From assembly GCA_045592125.1 (NCBI GenBank), contig JAZNUE010000042.1:118262-182261 (forward strand): a DNA stretch of 64,000 nucleotides, in the 5' to 3' direction. The DNA is from HGM04593 sp045592125 (GTDB taxonomy: Bacteria; Bacteroidota; Bacteroidia; Bacteroidales; Bacteroidaceae). Position numbers and translations under genes: made by a program. Positions 15,936-24,339 of the stretch are shown here, piece after piece (position 1 is the stretch's first letter; each line of letters begins with the position of its first letter). The notes below the pieces were generated by a model that searched no databases, was not told the origin of the DNA, and saw only the letters and a program-made list of their open reading frames with translations.

Positions 15936-17369
15936 GTGATAAATAAGTATTTAGCCACACAAATTAAAATAAATTTCCCTTTCAATCCAACTGATGAGCA
16001 GGAAATTTCGCTTGAAAAAATTTCGGAATTCATCCTTTCGCCCGATGACCGCAAGATTTTCATGCTCTGCGGATATGCGGGAACGGGAAAGACAAGCCTT
16101 GTGTCGGCGCTTGTGAAGACCATGGCGCAGCTCGAGAGGCGCTGTGTACTGCTGGCCCCTACAGGCCGTGCTGCCAAGGTGTTCTCTTCCTATTCGGGCA
16201 GGAGCGCGTTTACAATACACAAGTGGATTTACAGGCAGAAGACAATGCTTGACGGCTCGCGTTTCGTGCTCATGGAGAACAGGGCGTCCAATACGCTCTT
16301 TATTGTGGATGAGGCCTCAATGATATCTAATGCAGGTACTTCGGGTTTCGGGACTGGTGCCCTGCTTGACGACCTCATCGAGTTCGTATACTCGGGGCCT
16401 GGCTGCTCCCTGCTGCTGCTTGGAGACACGGCGCAGCTGCCGCCTGTGGGCGAGGAGGTGTCCCCGGCGCTTTCGGCGCCGTACCTCAGGTCTATGTTCC
16501 TGAACGTGGCAGGCGTGGAACTCACGCAGGTAATGCGCCAGCTCGACGGTTCAGGCATCCTGCAGAACGCTACAATGCTGCGCAGCATAATATGCAGCGG
16601 CGAGTGCGGGATTATGCCCAAGGTAAGGCTCAGCGGCTTTGAGGATATCTCTGTTGTCTCGGGCGACGCTCTCATTGAGGCCATTGAGGGGTGCTACAGC
16701 CAGGCTGGTACCGATGAGACTATTATCCTGTGCCGTTCGAACAAGCGGGCAAATGTCTACAACGAGGGTATAAGGCGCCGCATTCTCTATCGTGAGGATG
16801 AGCTTAACCGTGGCGACATGCTCATGGTTGTGAAGAATAACTACTACTGGCGCGAGGTGCTTGGCCGTGAGGACAAGACGCTGCTCGACAAGATAGACTT
16901 CATTGCCAACGGCGATATGGCCCAGGTTGTTCGCGTTGGAGGGGTAGAGGAGATGTATGGCTTCCGCTTTGCCGAGGTTACCCTGGCCTTCCTTGACTAT
17001 GAGGATTGCGAGATTGACGTGAAGATAATGCTTGATACGCTCACTAGCGAGTCACCTTCGCTCACGCGCGATGAGAGCGAGCGGCTGTTTGCCGCCGTGT
17101 GGGACGACTATCCCGAGATTCAGTCGAAGCGCAAGCGCATGGAGGCGGTGCGCGAGAATCCTTACTATAACGCATTGCAGGTAAAGTATGGCTATGCCGT
17201 TACCTGCCACAAGGCCCAGGGCGGCCAGTGGAAGCGTGTGTTCATTGACCAGGGGTATGTTACAGAAGATATGATGGGTGCCGATTATTACCGTTGGTTG
17301 TATACAGCGTTCACGCGTGCAAGCGAAAAACTGTATCTGGTAAACTGGAGCGAGAAGTCCTGTGTGTGA
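15936..17369 (+). CDS. RecD/Dda-like superfamily 1 DNA helicase
   Basis: A 477-residue ATPase. Walker A is GYAGTGKTSLV (about residue 47-57), followed by LLAPTGRAAKV (motif Ia), VDEASM (motif II), LLLGDTAQLPP (motif III), and the C-terminal VTCHKAQGGQW and YTAFTRASEKLYL motifs of the UvrD/RecD C-terminal domain. It is the short, single-polypeptide RecD-like type, likely 5'-3', acting in repair or replication. The first codon is GTG at 15936; the next in-frame ATG falls well inside the Walker region, and homologues begin MIN. A shared hairpin terminator follows. Confidence 0.88.
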   Translation: MINKYLATQIKINFPFNPTDEQEISLEKISEFILSPDDRKIFMLCGYAGTGKTSLVSALVKTMAQLERRCVLLAPTGRAAKVFSSYSGRSAFTIHKWIYRQKTMLDGSRFVLMENRASNTLFIVDEASMISNAGTSGFGTGALLDDLIEFVYSGPGCSLLLLGDTAQLPPVGEEVSPALSAPYLRSMFLNVAGVELTQVMRQLDGSGILQNATMLRSIICSGECGIMPKVRLSGFEDISVVSGDALIEAIEGCYSQAGTDETIILCRSNKRANVYNEGIRRRILYREDELNRGDMLMVVKNNYYWREVLGREDKTLLDKIDFIANGDMAQVVRVGGVEEMYGFRFAEVTLAFLDYEDCEIDVKIMLDTLTSESPSLTRDESERLFAAVWDDYPEIQSKRKRMEAVRENPYYNALQVKYGYAVTCHKAQGGQWKRVFIDQGYVTEDMMGADYYRWLYTAFTRASEKLYLVNWSEKSCV

Positions 17370-17399
17370 GGCCGGTATATTATCTAGCCTCATATATAA

Positions 17400-17436
17400 A
17401 AGATGGTGACCCGTTCTGCTTTTGGGTCACCATCTT
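17400..17436. terminator. Bidirectional terminator between the helicase gene and alaS
   Basis: A 13-bp perfect stem (AAGATGGTGACCC against GGGTCACCATCTT) with an 11-base loop lies between the two convergent genes. Confidence 0.75.
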
Positions 17437-17455
17437 CTGTATTGCGATGTTGTGA

Positions 17456-20071
17456 TTACTGTATAATCTCGAACACTTTGTCTATTGCGGCCTTTATGCC
17501 TTCAGGGTTCTTGCCGCCGGCCTGTGCAAAGTGTGCCTGGCCGCCGCCGCCGCCCTGCATTTCACGAGCAGCCTGTCCCACAATCTTGCCTGCGTTTATG
17601 CCGCGCTCCACAAGGTCGGCACTTGCCGATATTGTGAGCTGTGGCTTGTGGTTGTGTATGCTGCCGATTACAACAAGAAGGTTCTCGGGCTGCTCCTGGC
17701 GAAGCATGAACACAATGTCCTTGACTGTCGCAGGCGCTGCGGGCAATATTGCGCTTATGTAGCGCATGCCACCCATTTCCTTGATATCCTTGAGAAGGTC
17801 ATTCTTCATTGACGCAGCCTTCTCCTTTGCATACTCCTCAATCTCCTTCTTCAGTTCGGCATTCTCGGCAATTGACTTGGCGATGGTTGCCTTTAGGTTA
17901 GGTACGTTGTTGAAGAGCGCGTGTATCTCCTTCATAAGGCTCTGGAGCTTGTAGAAGTGGTTCTCGAGCGCCTCGCCTGTGATAGCCTCAATACGGCGTA
18001 CGCCTGCGGCAACAGAACTCTCGCTTATAATCTTTACCATACCGATGTTGCCGGTTGAAGCAACGTGTGTGCCGCCACAGAACTCTATTGATGTGCCGAA
18101 CTGAACCACGCGCACATGGTCGCCGTACTTTTCGCCGAACAGTGCTATGGCACCAAGTTTCTTGGCATCCTCAATGGGGATGTTGCGGTGGTCGGTGAGA
18201 GGGATGTTCTCGCGTATGCGGGCATTTACAATGCGCTCAACCTGCTCAATCTCTTCGTCGGTAACCTTCTGGAAGTGCGAGAAGTCGAAACGTATTGCGT
18301 CGGGTGTCACAAGAGAACCTTTCTGCTCAACGTGTGTACCGAGAACCTGGCGCAGGGCCTGGTCAAGAAGGTGTGTACATGAGTGGTTTGCGGCACATGC
18401 GGCACGTTTCTCCTTGTTTACCTGGGCGCTGAATGTGGCAGCCGGGTCTGCCGGGAGCCTCTTTGTTATGTGGATGGGGAGGTTGTTCTCCTTCTTTGTG
18501 TCGATTACCTCAATACGCTCGTCGCCGCATACAAGGAAACCGGTATCGCCTACCTGGCCGCCGCTTTCGGCATAGAACGGTGTCTCCTTGAGCACAATCT
18601 GGTAGAGCGTCTGGTTCTTCTGCTTTGTCTGGCGGTAACGGAGTATTGTCGTGCTGTACTCTGTGCTGTCATAGCCCACGAATGTGCAGTCGCCCTCGTT
18701 CACGTTAACCCAGTCGCCGTTCTCTACTGCGGCTGCATTGCGTGCGCGTGTCTTTTGCTTGAGCATCTCCTCGTCGAACTGCTCCATGTTTACCTCAAGA
18801 CCGTTCTCGCGCAGGATAAGCTGGGTAAGGTCAATCGGGAAACCGTAAGTGTCATAGAGGGTGAATGCCTCGACACCGCTGATTTCATTCTTGCCGGCGC
18901 TCTTGGTAGCGGCAATAATCTTGTCAAGCATCTGCATGCCGGTGGCAAGGGTGCGCAGGAATGACTCTTCCTCTTCCTTTATTACCTTGGTGATGAGCTC
19001 CTGCTGCTGTCCCAGTTCTGGGTAGGCGCCGCCCATGTTGTCTATGAGTGTAGGTACCAACTTGTACAGGAATGCCTGCTTCTGCTCAAGGAACGTGTAT
19101 CCGTAGCGCACTGCACGGCGCAGAATGCGGCGGATTACGTAGCCTGCCTTTGCATTCGACGGCAGCTGGCCGTCGGTTATTGAGAACGAAATTGTGCGTA
19201 TGTGGTCGGCAATCACTCGCATTGCAATGTCGGTCTGCTCGCTGTCGCCGTACTTCTTGCCCGAAATCTCGCCAATGCTCCTGATAATTGGCTGGAATAC
19301 GTCGGTATCGTAGTTAGAGCGCTTGCCCTGGAGCGCCATGCATAGGCGCTCAAAGCCCATGCCGGTGTCAATTACCTTTGCGGGGAGCTCCTCAAGGTGC
19401 CCGTCGGCCATGCGGTTGTACTGCATGAACACAAGGTTCCATATCTCAATGACCTGCGGGTGTGAACCGTTCACAAGGTCGCGGCCAGGGATGGCGGCAC
19501 GCTCCTCGTCGCTGCGGAGGTCGATGTGGATTTCGCTGCAGGGACCGCATGGCCCCGTGTCGCCCATTTCCCAGAAGTTGTCCTTGAGGTTGCCGTTGAG
19601 TATCCTGTCGGCAGGAAGGTGCTTTTCCCAGATAGCCGCGGCCTCGTTGTCGCGCTCGAGCCCTTCGCTGGCTGCCCCTTCGAACACAGTGACATAAAGG
19701 CGCTCCTTGTCAAGCCTTACCACTTCTGTGAGGTATTCCCATGCCCAGTCGATGGCCTCCTGCTTGAAGTAGTCGCCGAATGACCAGTTGCCGAGCATCT
19801 CGAACATTGTGTGGTGGTAGGTGTCATGTCCAACCTCTTCAAGGTCATTGTGCTTGCCGCTTACACGGAGGCACTTCTGCGAGTCGGCCACGCGCTTGCT
19901 CTTGGCCGGCGCATTGCCCAGTATTATGTCCTTGAACTGGTTCATGCCTGCGTTGGTGAACATGAGTGTGGGGTCGTCCTTGACAACCATGGGCGCAGAG
20001 GGTACAATGAGGTGTCCCTTCTGCTCAAAGAATTTCTTGAATGATTCCCTAATTTCTTTTGAGGTAAGCAT
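17456..20071 (-). CDS. alaS: Alanine--tRNA ligase
   Basis: An 871-residue class II synthetase of normal length. The catalytic core is at the N-terminus (motif HHTMFEMLGNWSFGDYF), the editing domain has HSCTHLLDQAL and CGGTHVASTGN as zinc/editing motifs, and the C-terminal DHHA1 domain ends with the glycine-rich GGGGGQAHFAQAGG. It charges tRNA-Ala and clears Ser/Gly mischarges. It has its own promoter at 20139-20146. Confidence 0.97.
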   Translation of the reverse strand: MLTSKEIRESFKKFFEQKGHLIVPSAPMVVKDDPTLMFTNAGMNQFKDIILGNAPAKSKRVADSQKCLRVSGKHNDLEEVGHDTYHHTMFEMLGNWSFGDYFKQEAIDWAWEYLTEVVRLDKERLYVTVFEGAASEGLERDNEAAAIWEKHLPADRILNGNLKDNFWEMGDTGPCGPCSEIHIDLRSDEERAAIPGRDLVNGSHPQVIEIWNLVFMQYNRMADGHLEELPAKVIDTGMGFERLCMALQGKRSNYDTDVFQPIIRSIGEISGKKYGDSEQTDIAMRVIADHIRTISFSITDGQLPSNAKAGYVIRRILRRAVRYGYTFLEQKQAFLYKLVPTLIDNMGGAYPELGQQQELITKVIKEEEESFLRTLATGMQMLDKIIAATKSAGKNEISGVEAFTLYDTYGFPIDLTQLILRENGLEVNMEQFDEEMLKQKTRARNAAAVENGDWVNVNEGDCTFVGYDSTEYSTTILRYRQTKQKNQTLYQIVLKETPFYAESGGQVGDTGFLVCGDERIEVIDTKKENNLPIHITKRLPADPAATFSAQVNKEKRAACAANHSCTHLLDQALRQVLGTHVEQKGSLVTPDAIRFDFSHFQKVTDEEIEQVERIVNARIRENIPLTDHRNIPIEDAKKLGAIALFGEKYGDHVRVVQFGTSIEFCGGTHVASTGNIGMVKIISESSVAAGVRRIEAITGEALENHFYKLQSLMKEIHALFNNVPNLKATIAKSIAENAELKKEIEEYAKEKAASMKNDLLKDIKEMGGMRYISAILPAAPATVKDIVFMLRQEQPENLLVVIGSIHNHKPQLTISASADLVERGINAGKIVGQAAREMQGGGGGQAHFAQAGGKNPEGIKAAIDKVFEIIQ

Positions 20072-20138
20072 ATTACTGTTTTTTTATTTATTTCCTTTAT
20101 TGTTGGCACACGTGTACCATGTACACTATTTTGCGGCG

Positions 20139-20146
20139 CAAAGTTA
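20139..20146 (-). promoter_or_regulatory. -7 promoter element of alaS
   Basis: The minus strand reads TAACTTTG, about 68 bases before the alaS ATG. Confidence 0.6.
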
Positions 20147-20292
20147 CAAATTTTTGCCGAAAACTCTGCTGTATGCACCTATAAATAAAGAGTGTCCCTT
20201 AATTTTTGGATATTTGAATATTCCCTTGCCGCGCCATCTGTTACAGCAAGCTAAAAGCGCGCTCTAATGCTTGCTGTTTTTTTATGTTTTAT

Positions 20293-20300
20293 TATCTTTG
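20293..20300 (+). promoter_or_regulatory. -7 promoter element of the M23 peptidase gene
   Basis: TATCTTTG matches TAnnTTTG. The leader that follows contains a hairpin (GCAAGGAA 20304-20311 with TTCCTTGC 20331-20338, inner stem ACCTG/CAGGT) just ahead of the ATG at 20352. Confidence 0.65.
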
Positions 20301-20351
20301 CAAGCAAGGAACGGGACCTGCCGTACAGGTTTCCTTGCTGTTCCTTAAGTT

Positions 20352-21338
20352 TTGCCGATGGGAAAGAAGAGAGTCTATTACATATTTGACCCCGATACAA
20401 GAACCTATAACCGTGTCTACCCGAACTTCGCCCAGAAGTTCCTGACGCTTCTCCGCCGATGTGTATACTACATAATCTTTGGCGGCCTCTCTTTCCTGCT
20501 CTTCTCTCTTGTATTCGGCGACAGGGGCTCCCACGAAGCGCAGCATGAGAACTCGCAGCTGCTGGCGCAGTACCAGATTCTCTCGGAACGCCTCGACCGT
20601 GCGCTGCTTGTGCAGCAGGACATTCAGCAGCGCGACGATAACCTTTACCGTGTGATGCTTGACGCCGAGCCTGTCTCGTCGGCAGTGCGCAATGCTGGCT
20701 ATGCGGGAACAGGCAGATATGACGAGCTGCTCAAGATGGATAACTCGGAGCTGCTGGTAGAGACAACGCAGAAGCTCGATTTCCTTGAGAAGCAGCTCTA
20801 CCTGCAGGTAAAGTCCTTTGATGAGATTGTGGCCCTCAACAAGGAGGCCGAGGACCGCATACACCACATACCTTCAATACAGCCCATTGCCAACCGTGAC
20901 CTCAAGCGCACGGCCTCGGGCTACGGATATCGCATTGACCCGATATACAATGTGCGCAAGTTCCACAAGGGCATGGACTTCTCGTGCGACAAGAAGACGC
21001 CTGTATACGCAACGGCCAACGGTGTTGTGGAGAGCGCGGAATGGAAGCGCGGCTATGGATATACTGTGGTGATTGACCATGGCTATGGCTACAAGACACT
21101 CTATGCCCATCTGCTCGACAAGAAGTTCCTTGTAAAGAAGGGGCAGAAGGTGGTCCGAGGCGAGCAGATTGCATTTAGCGGCAACTCAGGAAAGAGCTCT
21201 GGCCCGCACCTTCATTACGAGGTGATTGTAAAGGGGCAGCACGTGAACCCTGTTAACTACTACTTTATGGATCTTGATGCCGACGGCTATGACCAGATGC
21301 TGCAGATGGCCGAGAACCATGGCAAAATATATGATTGA
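20352..21338 (+). CDS. M23-family peptidase with N-terminal coiled coil
   Basis: A 328-residue protein with one membrane helix (about 36-57), a coiled-coil region (60-165) and a C-terminal LytM/M23 domain. The zinc motif is HKGMDF and GPHLHYEV (HxH). Intact His residues suggest an active peptidoglycan endopeptidase, unlike degenerate EnvC types. It is anchored in the inner membrane facing the periplasm and likely helps remodel the wall. The MerR gene starts 2 bases after its stop. Confidence 0.92.
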   Translation: MPMGKKRVYYIFDPDTRTYNRVYPNFAQKFLTLLRRCVYYIIFGGLSFLLFSLVFGDRGSHEAQHENSQLLAQYQILSERLDRALLVQQDIQQRDDNLYRVMLDAEPVSSAVRNAGYAGTGRYDELLKMDNSELLVETTQKLDFLEKQLYLQVKSFDEIVALNKEAEDRIHHIPSIQPIANRDLKRTASGYGYRIDPIYNVRKFHKGMDFSCDKKTPVYATANGVVESAEWKRGYGYTVVIDHGYGYKTLYAHLLDKKFLVKKGQKVVRGEQIAFSGNSGKSSGPHLHYEVIVKGQHVNPVNYYFMDLDADGYDQMLQMAENHGKIYD

Positions 21339-21339
21339 C

Positions 21340-21690
21340 ATGTCACTGAACAAGAACAAGGACCTTAAGCTCTATTACTCCATAAAGGAGGTTGCCGCTG
21401 AGCTCTCGGTAACGGAGACTACGCTGCGCTATTGGGAGACAATGTTCCCCCAGCTCTCGCCCTATAAGGGCGCGAACGGCGTGCGCCGTTACACAAAAGA
21501 GGATATTAAGACCCTGCGTACAATATATCATCTTGTAAAGGAGCGCGGCCTTACCATTGCGGGAGCAAAGCGACAGCTCAAGGGCGCAGGCGTGAAGGAG
21601 AGTGCCGAGAATGTGAGCGAGGTGATTGACCGCCTCAAGGCCATACGGGAAGAACTTCTTGGAATTAAGGAACAGTTAGAGGTCCTGTAG
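21340..21690 (+). CDS. MerR-family transcriptional regulator
   Basis: A 116-residue protein. Residues about 13-80 form a MerR-type winged helix (YSIKEVAAELSVTETTLRYWETMF, then NGVRRYTKEDI). The C-terminus is a short coiled coil with no Cys metal site or ligand domain. I take the ATG at 21340, 2 bases after the M23 stop; a longer frame from 21274 lies inside that gene. The pairing with an M23 peptidase is common in Bacteroidales; the target promoter is unknown. Confidence 0.9.
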   Translation: MSLNKNKDLKLYYSIKEVAAELSVTETTLRYWETMFPQLSPYKGANGVRRYTKEDIKTLRTIYHLVKERGLTIAGAKRQLKGAGVKESAENVSEVIDRLKAIREELLGIKEQLEVL

Positions 21691-21766
21691 TCTGGAATCC
21701 AAAAAGAGCAACGGCATTGCTGCGAATGGGGTTAGGGCGCGAGTCTGTTCATTCTATATTTGCACT

Positions 21767-21958
21767 GTCATTGACTCGTTTTGCTTTTCGCCACCCGCGT
21801 GGCATAAACTTCGTCTATGCTTCACGCGACTAATGGCTGCAAAACTCGTCGATAACAAAAAGGTCATTGACTCGTTTTGCTTTTCGCAACCCAAACGGCA
21901 TAACCTACGGCTATGCTGCGTTTGACCTGTTGCTGCAAAACTCGTCGATAACAAAACG
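21767..21958. repeat. Two tandem 96-bp structured repeat units with covarying hairpins
   Basis: Unit 1 is 21767-21862 and unit 2 is 21863-21958. Both begin GTCATTGACTCGTTTTGCTT and end CTCGTCGATAACAAAA. Each has a hairpin in the middle: CGCGTG+GCATA against TATGC+CACGCG in unit 1, and AAACG+GCATA against TATGC+CGTTT in unit 2. The outer stem bases differ but pairing is kept. Nothing in these units looks coding. Confidence 0.85.
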
Positions 21959-21964
21959 TTGTTT

Positions 21965-22034
21965 TGTCATTTCGATACGCAGTGAGAAATCTCTGTACTC
22001 TGTCTTGAGATCCTTCCGTTCCGTCAGGATGACA
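21965..22034. repeat. Palindromic dispersed repeat with internal 7-bp repeats
   Basis: The outer arms are TGTCAT (21965-21970) and ATGACA (22029-22034), of the interspersed TGTCATTTCGA...GGATGACA kind known in Bacteroidales intergenic regions. Two copies of a CTCTGTN heptamer (21991-22004) sit between the arms. Confidence 0.6.
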
Positions 22035-22047
22035 GGTGCGCGCATTG

Positions 22048-22075
22048 TCCTCTGTTCTCTGTACTCTGTACTCTT
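22048..22075. repeat. 7-bp tandem array (TNCTCTG)
   Basis: Four adjoining copies TCCTCTG, TTCTCTG, TACTCTG and TACTCTT. Read on the other strand this is the same CAGAGNA heptamer as the array at 41151-41185. Confidence 0.75.
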
Positions 22076-22103
22076 GTCTACAGGAACTCCCTCCCATTTT
22101 GTC

Positions 22104-24335
22104 TTACCCTATCCTTGCAATAGTCTTTATATTATTGATTTTCTTCAGGTTCTCGCAGATGTTCTTTACATCCTCTACGTCGTGGACGTTTATCCAGAAG
22201 GTGCCTTCAAAGATACCGTCGTTGCTCTCAATGTGCATTTTCTGTATGTTGGCGTTGAGCTGCTGGTATATTATTGCCGTTATCTCGTGCAGCACACCCA
22301 TGCCGTCTATTCCCTTTATCTGGATGGGCACTGCAAAGTAGAGCTGCTTGTGCGTCTCCCACTTGGCAGCAAGAATCCTGTCGCCGTGGCTGCTCTTGAG
22401 GGTGTTCGCTACAGGGCAGTTGCGCTTGTGTATTACAATATGCTTCTCCTCGTCGTAGTAGCCCAGCACGTCGTCTCCAGGGATGGGGTGGCAGCAGTCT
22501 GCAATGATGTAGCTGCTCTTGATGTTCTCGTCGGTAAGGTTGAGGGCCTTCTTGCGGTCGACTTCCTCATGTACGGTAACCTCTCCTTCCTCTTTCTTCT
22601 TGTCGCGGCTGAACGAGAAGAGTGACTGGAAACTGAACTTCTTGTTGCCTAGCAGCGCGTCCTTGTCCTCGTTCCCTAGCACTATTGTCCCCTTGCCAAT
22701 TGCGGCAAGCAGCTCGTCGCGGTCCTTAAGCCTGTGGAGTTTCCACAGTTTCTCCACGTTCCCCATGTAGTTGCTCATGCCTTCCTGCTCCAGGAACTGG
22801 TTAAGCTTCTCCTCGCCTTCGTTCTGCAGCAGTCTCTGCTGGCGCCTCAGTGCGGCCTGTATCTTGGTACGGGCCTTGGCCGTTGTCACGAAAGTGAGCC
22901 AGCTCTCGTCAACGCGCGATGAGTTGGATGTGAGAATCTCCACCTGGTCGCCGCTCTTGAGCTGGTGGCTCATTGGCACTAGCCTGTGGTTTACCTTGGC
23001 TCCTATGCAGTGGTTCCCGAGGAATGTGTGTATGCTGTATGCCAGGTCAAGCGCGGTACAGTTCTGCGGCATTGTCTTTATGTCTCCCTTTGGGGTGAAG
23101 ACGAAAATCTCTGTTGCGTAGAGGTTAAGCTTGATGGTGTCGAGGAAATCGAGCGCGTTAGGCTGCGGGTCGTCGAGTATTTCCTTGATTGTGTGCAGCC
23201 AGTTCTCGAGCTGGTCGTCATTCGAAGTCTCTCCCATGCTCTTGTACTTCCAGTGCGCGGCAATGCCTTTCTCGGCAACCTCGTTCATCTTCTCGCTCCT
23301 TATCTGCACCTCAATCCACTCTCCGCGCTGGCTCATGAATGTGGCGTGCAGCGCCTTATATCCGTTGGTGCGGGGCTTGTTCACCCAGTCGCGCAGGCGG
23401 TCGGGGTGGGCATTGTAGAGCCTGGTGAGCGCTATGTATATGTTGAAGCATTCGTTGTTCTCGTCCTCGCCTTCGCGTGGCGTGAAGATTATGCGCACTG
23501 CAAGAATGTCGAATATGTCCTCGAACGCCACATGCTTCTTCTGCATCTTGTTCCAGATGGAGTAGGGCGACTTTACGCGCCCTATTATGTGGTATGTGTA
23601 CCCCATCTTGTCGAGCTGCTCGCAAATTGGCTGGGTGAACTCGGCATACAGGATGTCGCGCTCACGCTGTGTCTTCTCAATCTTCTTCTCTATGCGTGCG
23701 TACTCCTCGGGGTGCTCATACTTGAAGCTGAGGTTCTCGAGCTCGGTCTTTATCTTGCTGAGTCCCAGGCGGTATGCGATGGGGGCGTATATGTAGAGTG
23801 TCTCGCCGGCAATCTTGTACTGCTTGTTTACCTGCATGAACTCAAGTGTGCGCATGTTGTGCAGGCGGTCGGCTATCTTTATGAGTATGACGCGTATGTC
23901 CTCGCTCATAGTGAGTAGCAGTTTCTTGAAGTTCTCGGCCTGTGCCGAGGCGTGCGCGCCGAAGACTCCGCCCGATATCTTGGTGAGCCCGCCCACGATA
24001 TCGGCAATCTTGCTGCCGAACAGGTTCTTTATGTCCTCAACGGTGTAGTCGGTGTCCTCGACCACATCGTGCAGCAGGGCTGCGCATATGGATGTGGAGC
24101 CCAGGCCTATCTCCTTGCTTACAATCAGTGCAACTGCGAGGGGGTGCATGATGTACGGCTCGCCGCTGTGGCGGCGGACACCCTTGTGTGCCTGGCGGGC
24201 AAAGTTGAAGGCCTTTGTTATCAGTTCTACCTTCTTGCGGTGCTGCGATGCCAGGTAGGTATCGAGCAGTTCCTGAAAGGCAGCGTTAATGGCGGCCTCT
24301 TCGTCAGTCATCCGTTTCTCCTCGAAGTTATCCAT
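22104..24335 (-). CDS. rel: RelA/SpoT-family bifunctional (p)ppGpp synthetase/hydrolase
   Basis: A 743-residue long RSH protein with all usual domains. The N-terminal HD hydrolase has AALLHDVVEDTDYT (HDxxED) intact; the synthetase has NGYKALHATF and the RSEKMNEVAEKGIAAHW segment; then come TGS (EIFVFTPKGDIKTMP) and a C-terminal ACT domain (about 665-743). It controls the stringent response. It is the last gene of the operon starting at parA, and its ATG is 4 bases after the transglycosylase stop. Confidence 0.94.
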   Translation of the reverse strand: MDNFEEKRMTDEEAAINAAFQELLDTYLASQHRKKVELITKAFNFARQAHKGVRRHSGEPYIMHPLAVALIVSKEIGLGSTSICAALLHDVVEDTDYTVEDIKNLFGSKIADIVGGLTKISGGVFGAHASAQAENFKKLLLTMSEDIRVILIKIADRLHNMRTLEFMQVNKQYKIAGETLYIYAPIAYRLGLSKIKTELENLSFKYEHPEEYARIEKKIEKTQRERDILYAEFTQPICEQLDKMGYTYHIIGRVKSPYSIWNKMQKKHVAFEDIFDILAVRIIFTPREGEDENNECFNIYIALTRLYNAHPDRLRDWVNKPRTNGYKALHATFMSQRGEWIEVQIRSEKMNEVAEKGIAAHWKYKSMGETSNDDQLENWLHTIKEILDDPQPNALDFLDTIKLNLYATEIFVFTPKGDIKTMPQNCTALDLAYSIHTFLGNHCIGAKVNHRLVPMSHQLKSGDQVEILTSNSSRVDESWLTFVTTAKARTKIQAALRRQQRLLQNEGEEKLNQFLEQEGMSNYMGNVEKLWKLHRLKDRDELLAAIGKGTIVLGNEDKDALLGNKKFSFQSLFSFSRDKKKEEGEVTVHEEVDRKKALNLTDENIKSSYIIADCCHPIPGDDVLGYYDEEKHIVIHKRNCPVANTLKSSHGDRILAAKWETHKQLYFAVPIQIKGIDGMGVLHEITAIIYQQLNANIQKMHIESNDGIFEGTFWINVHDVEDVKNICENLKKINNIKTIARIG

Positions 24336-24339
24336 GGTT

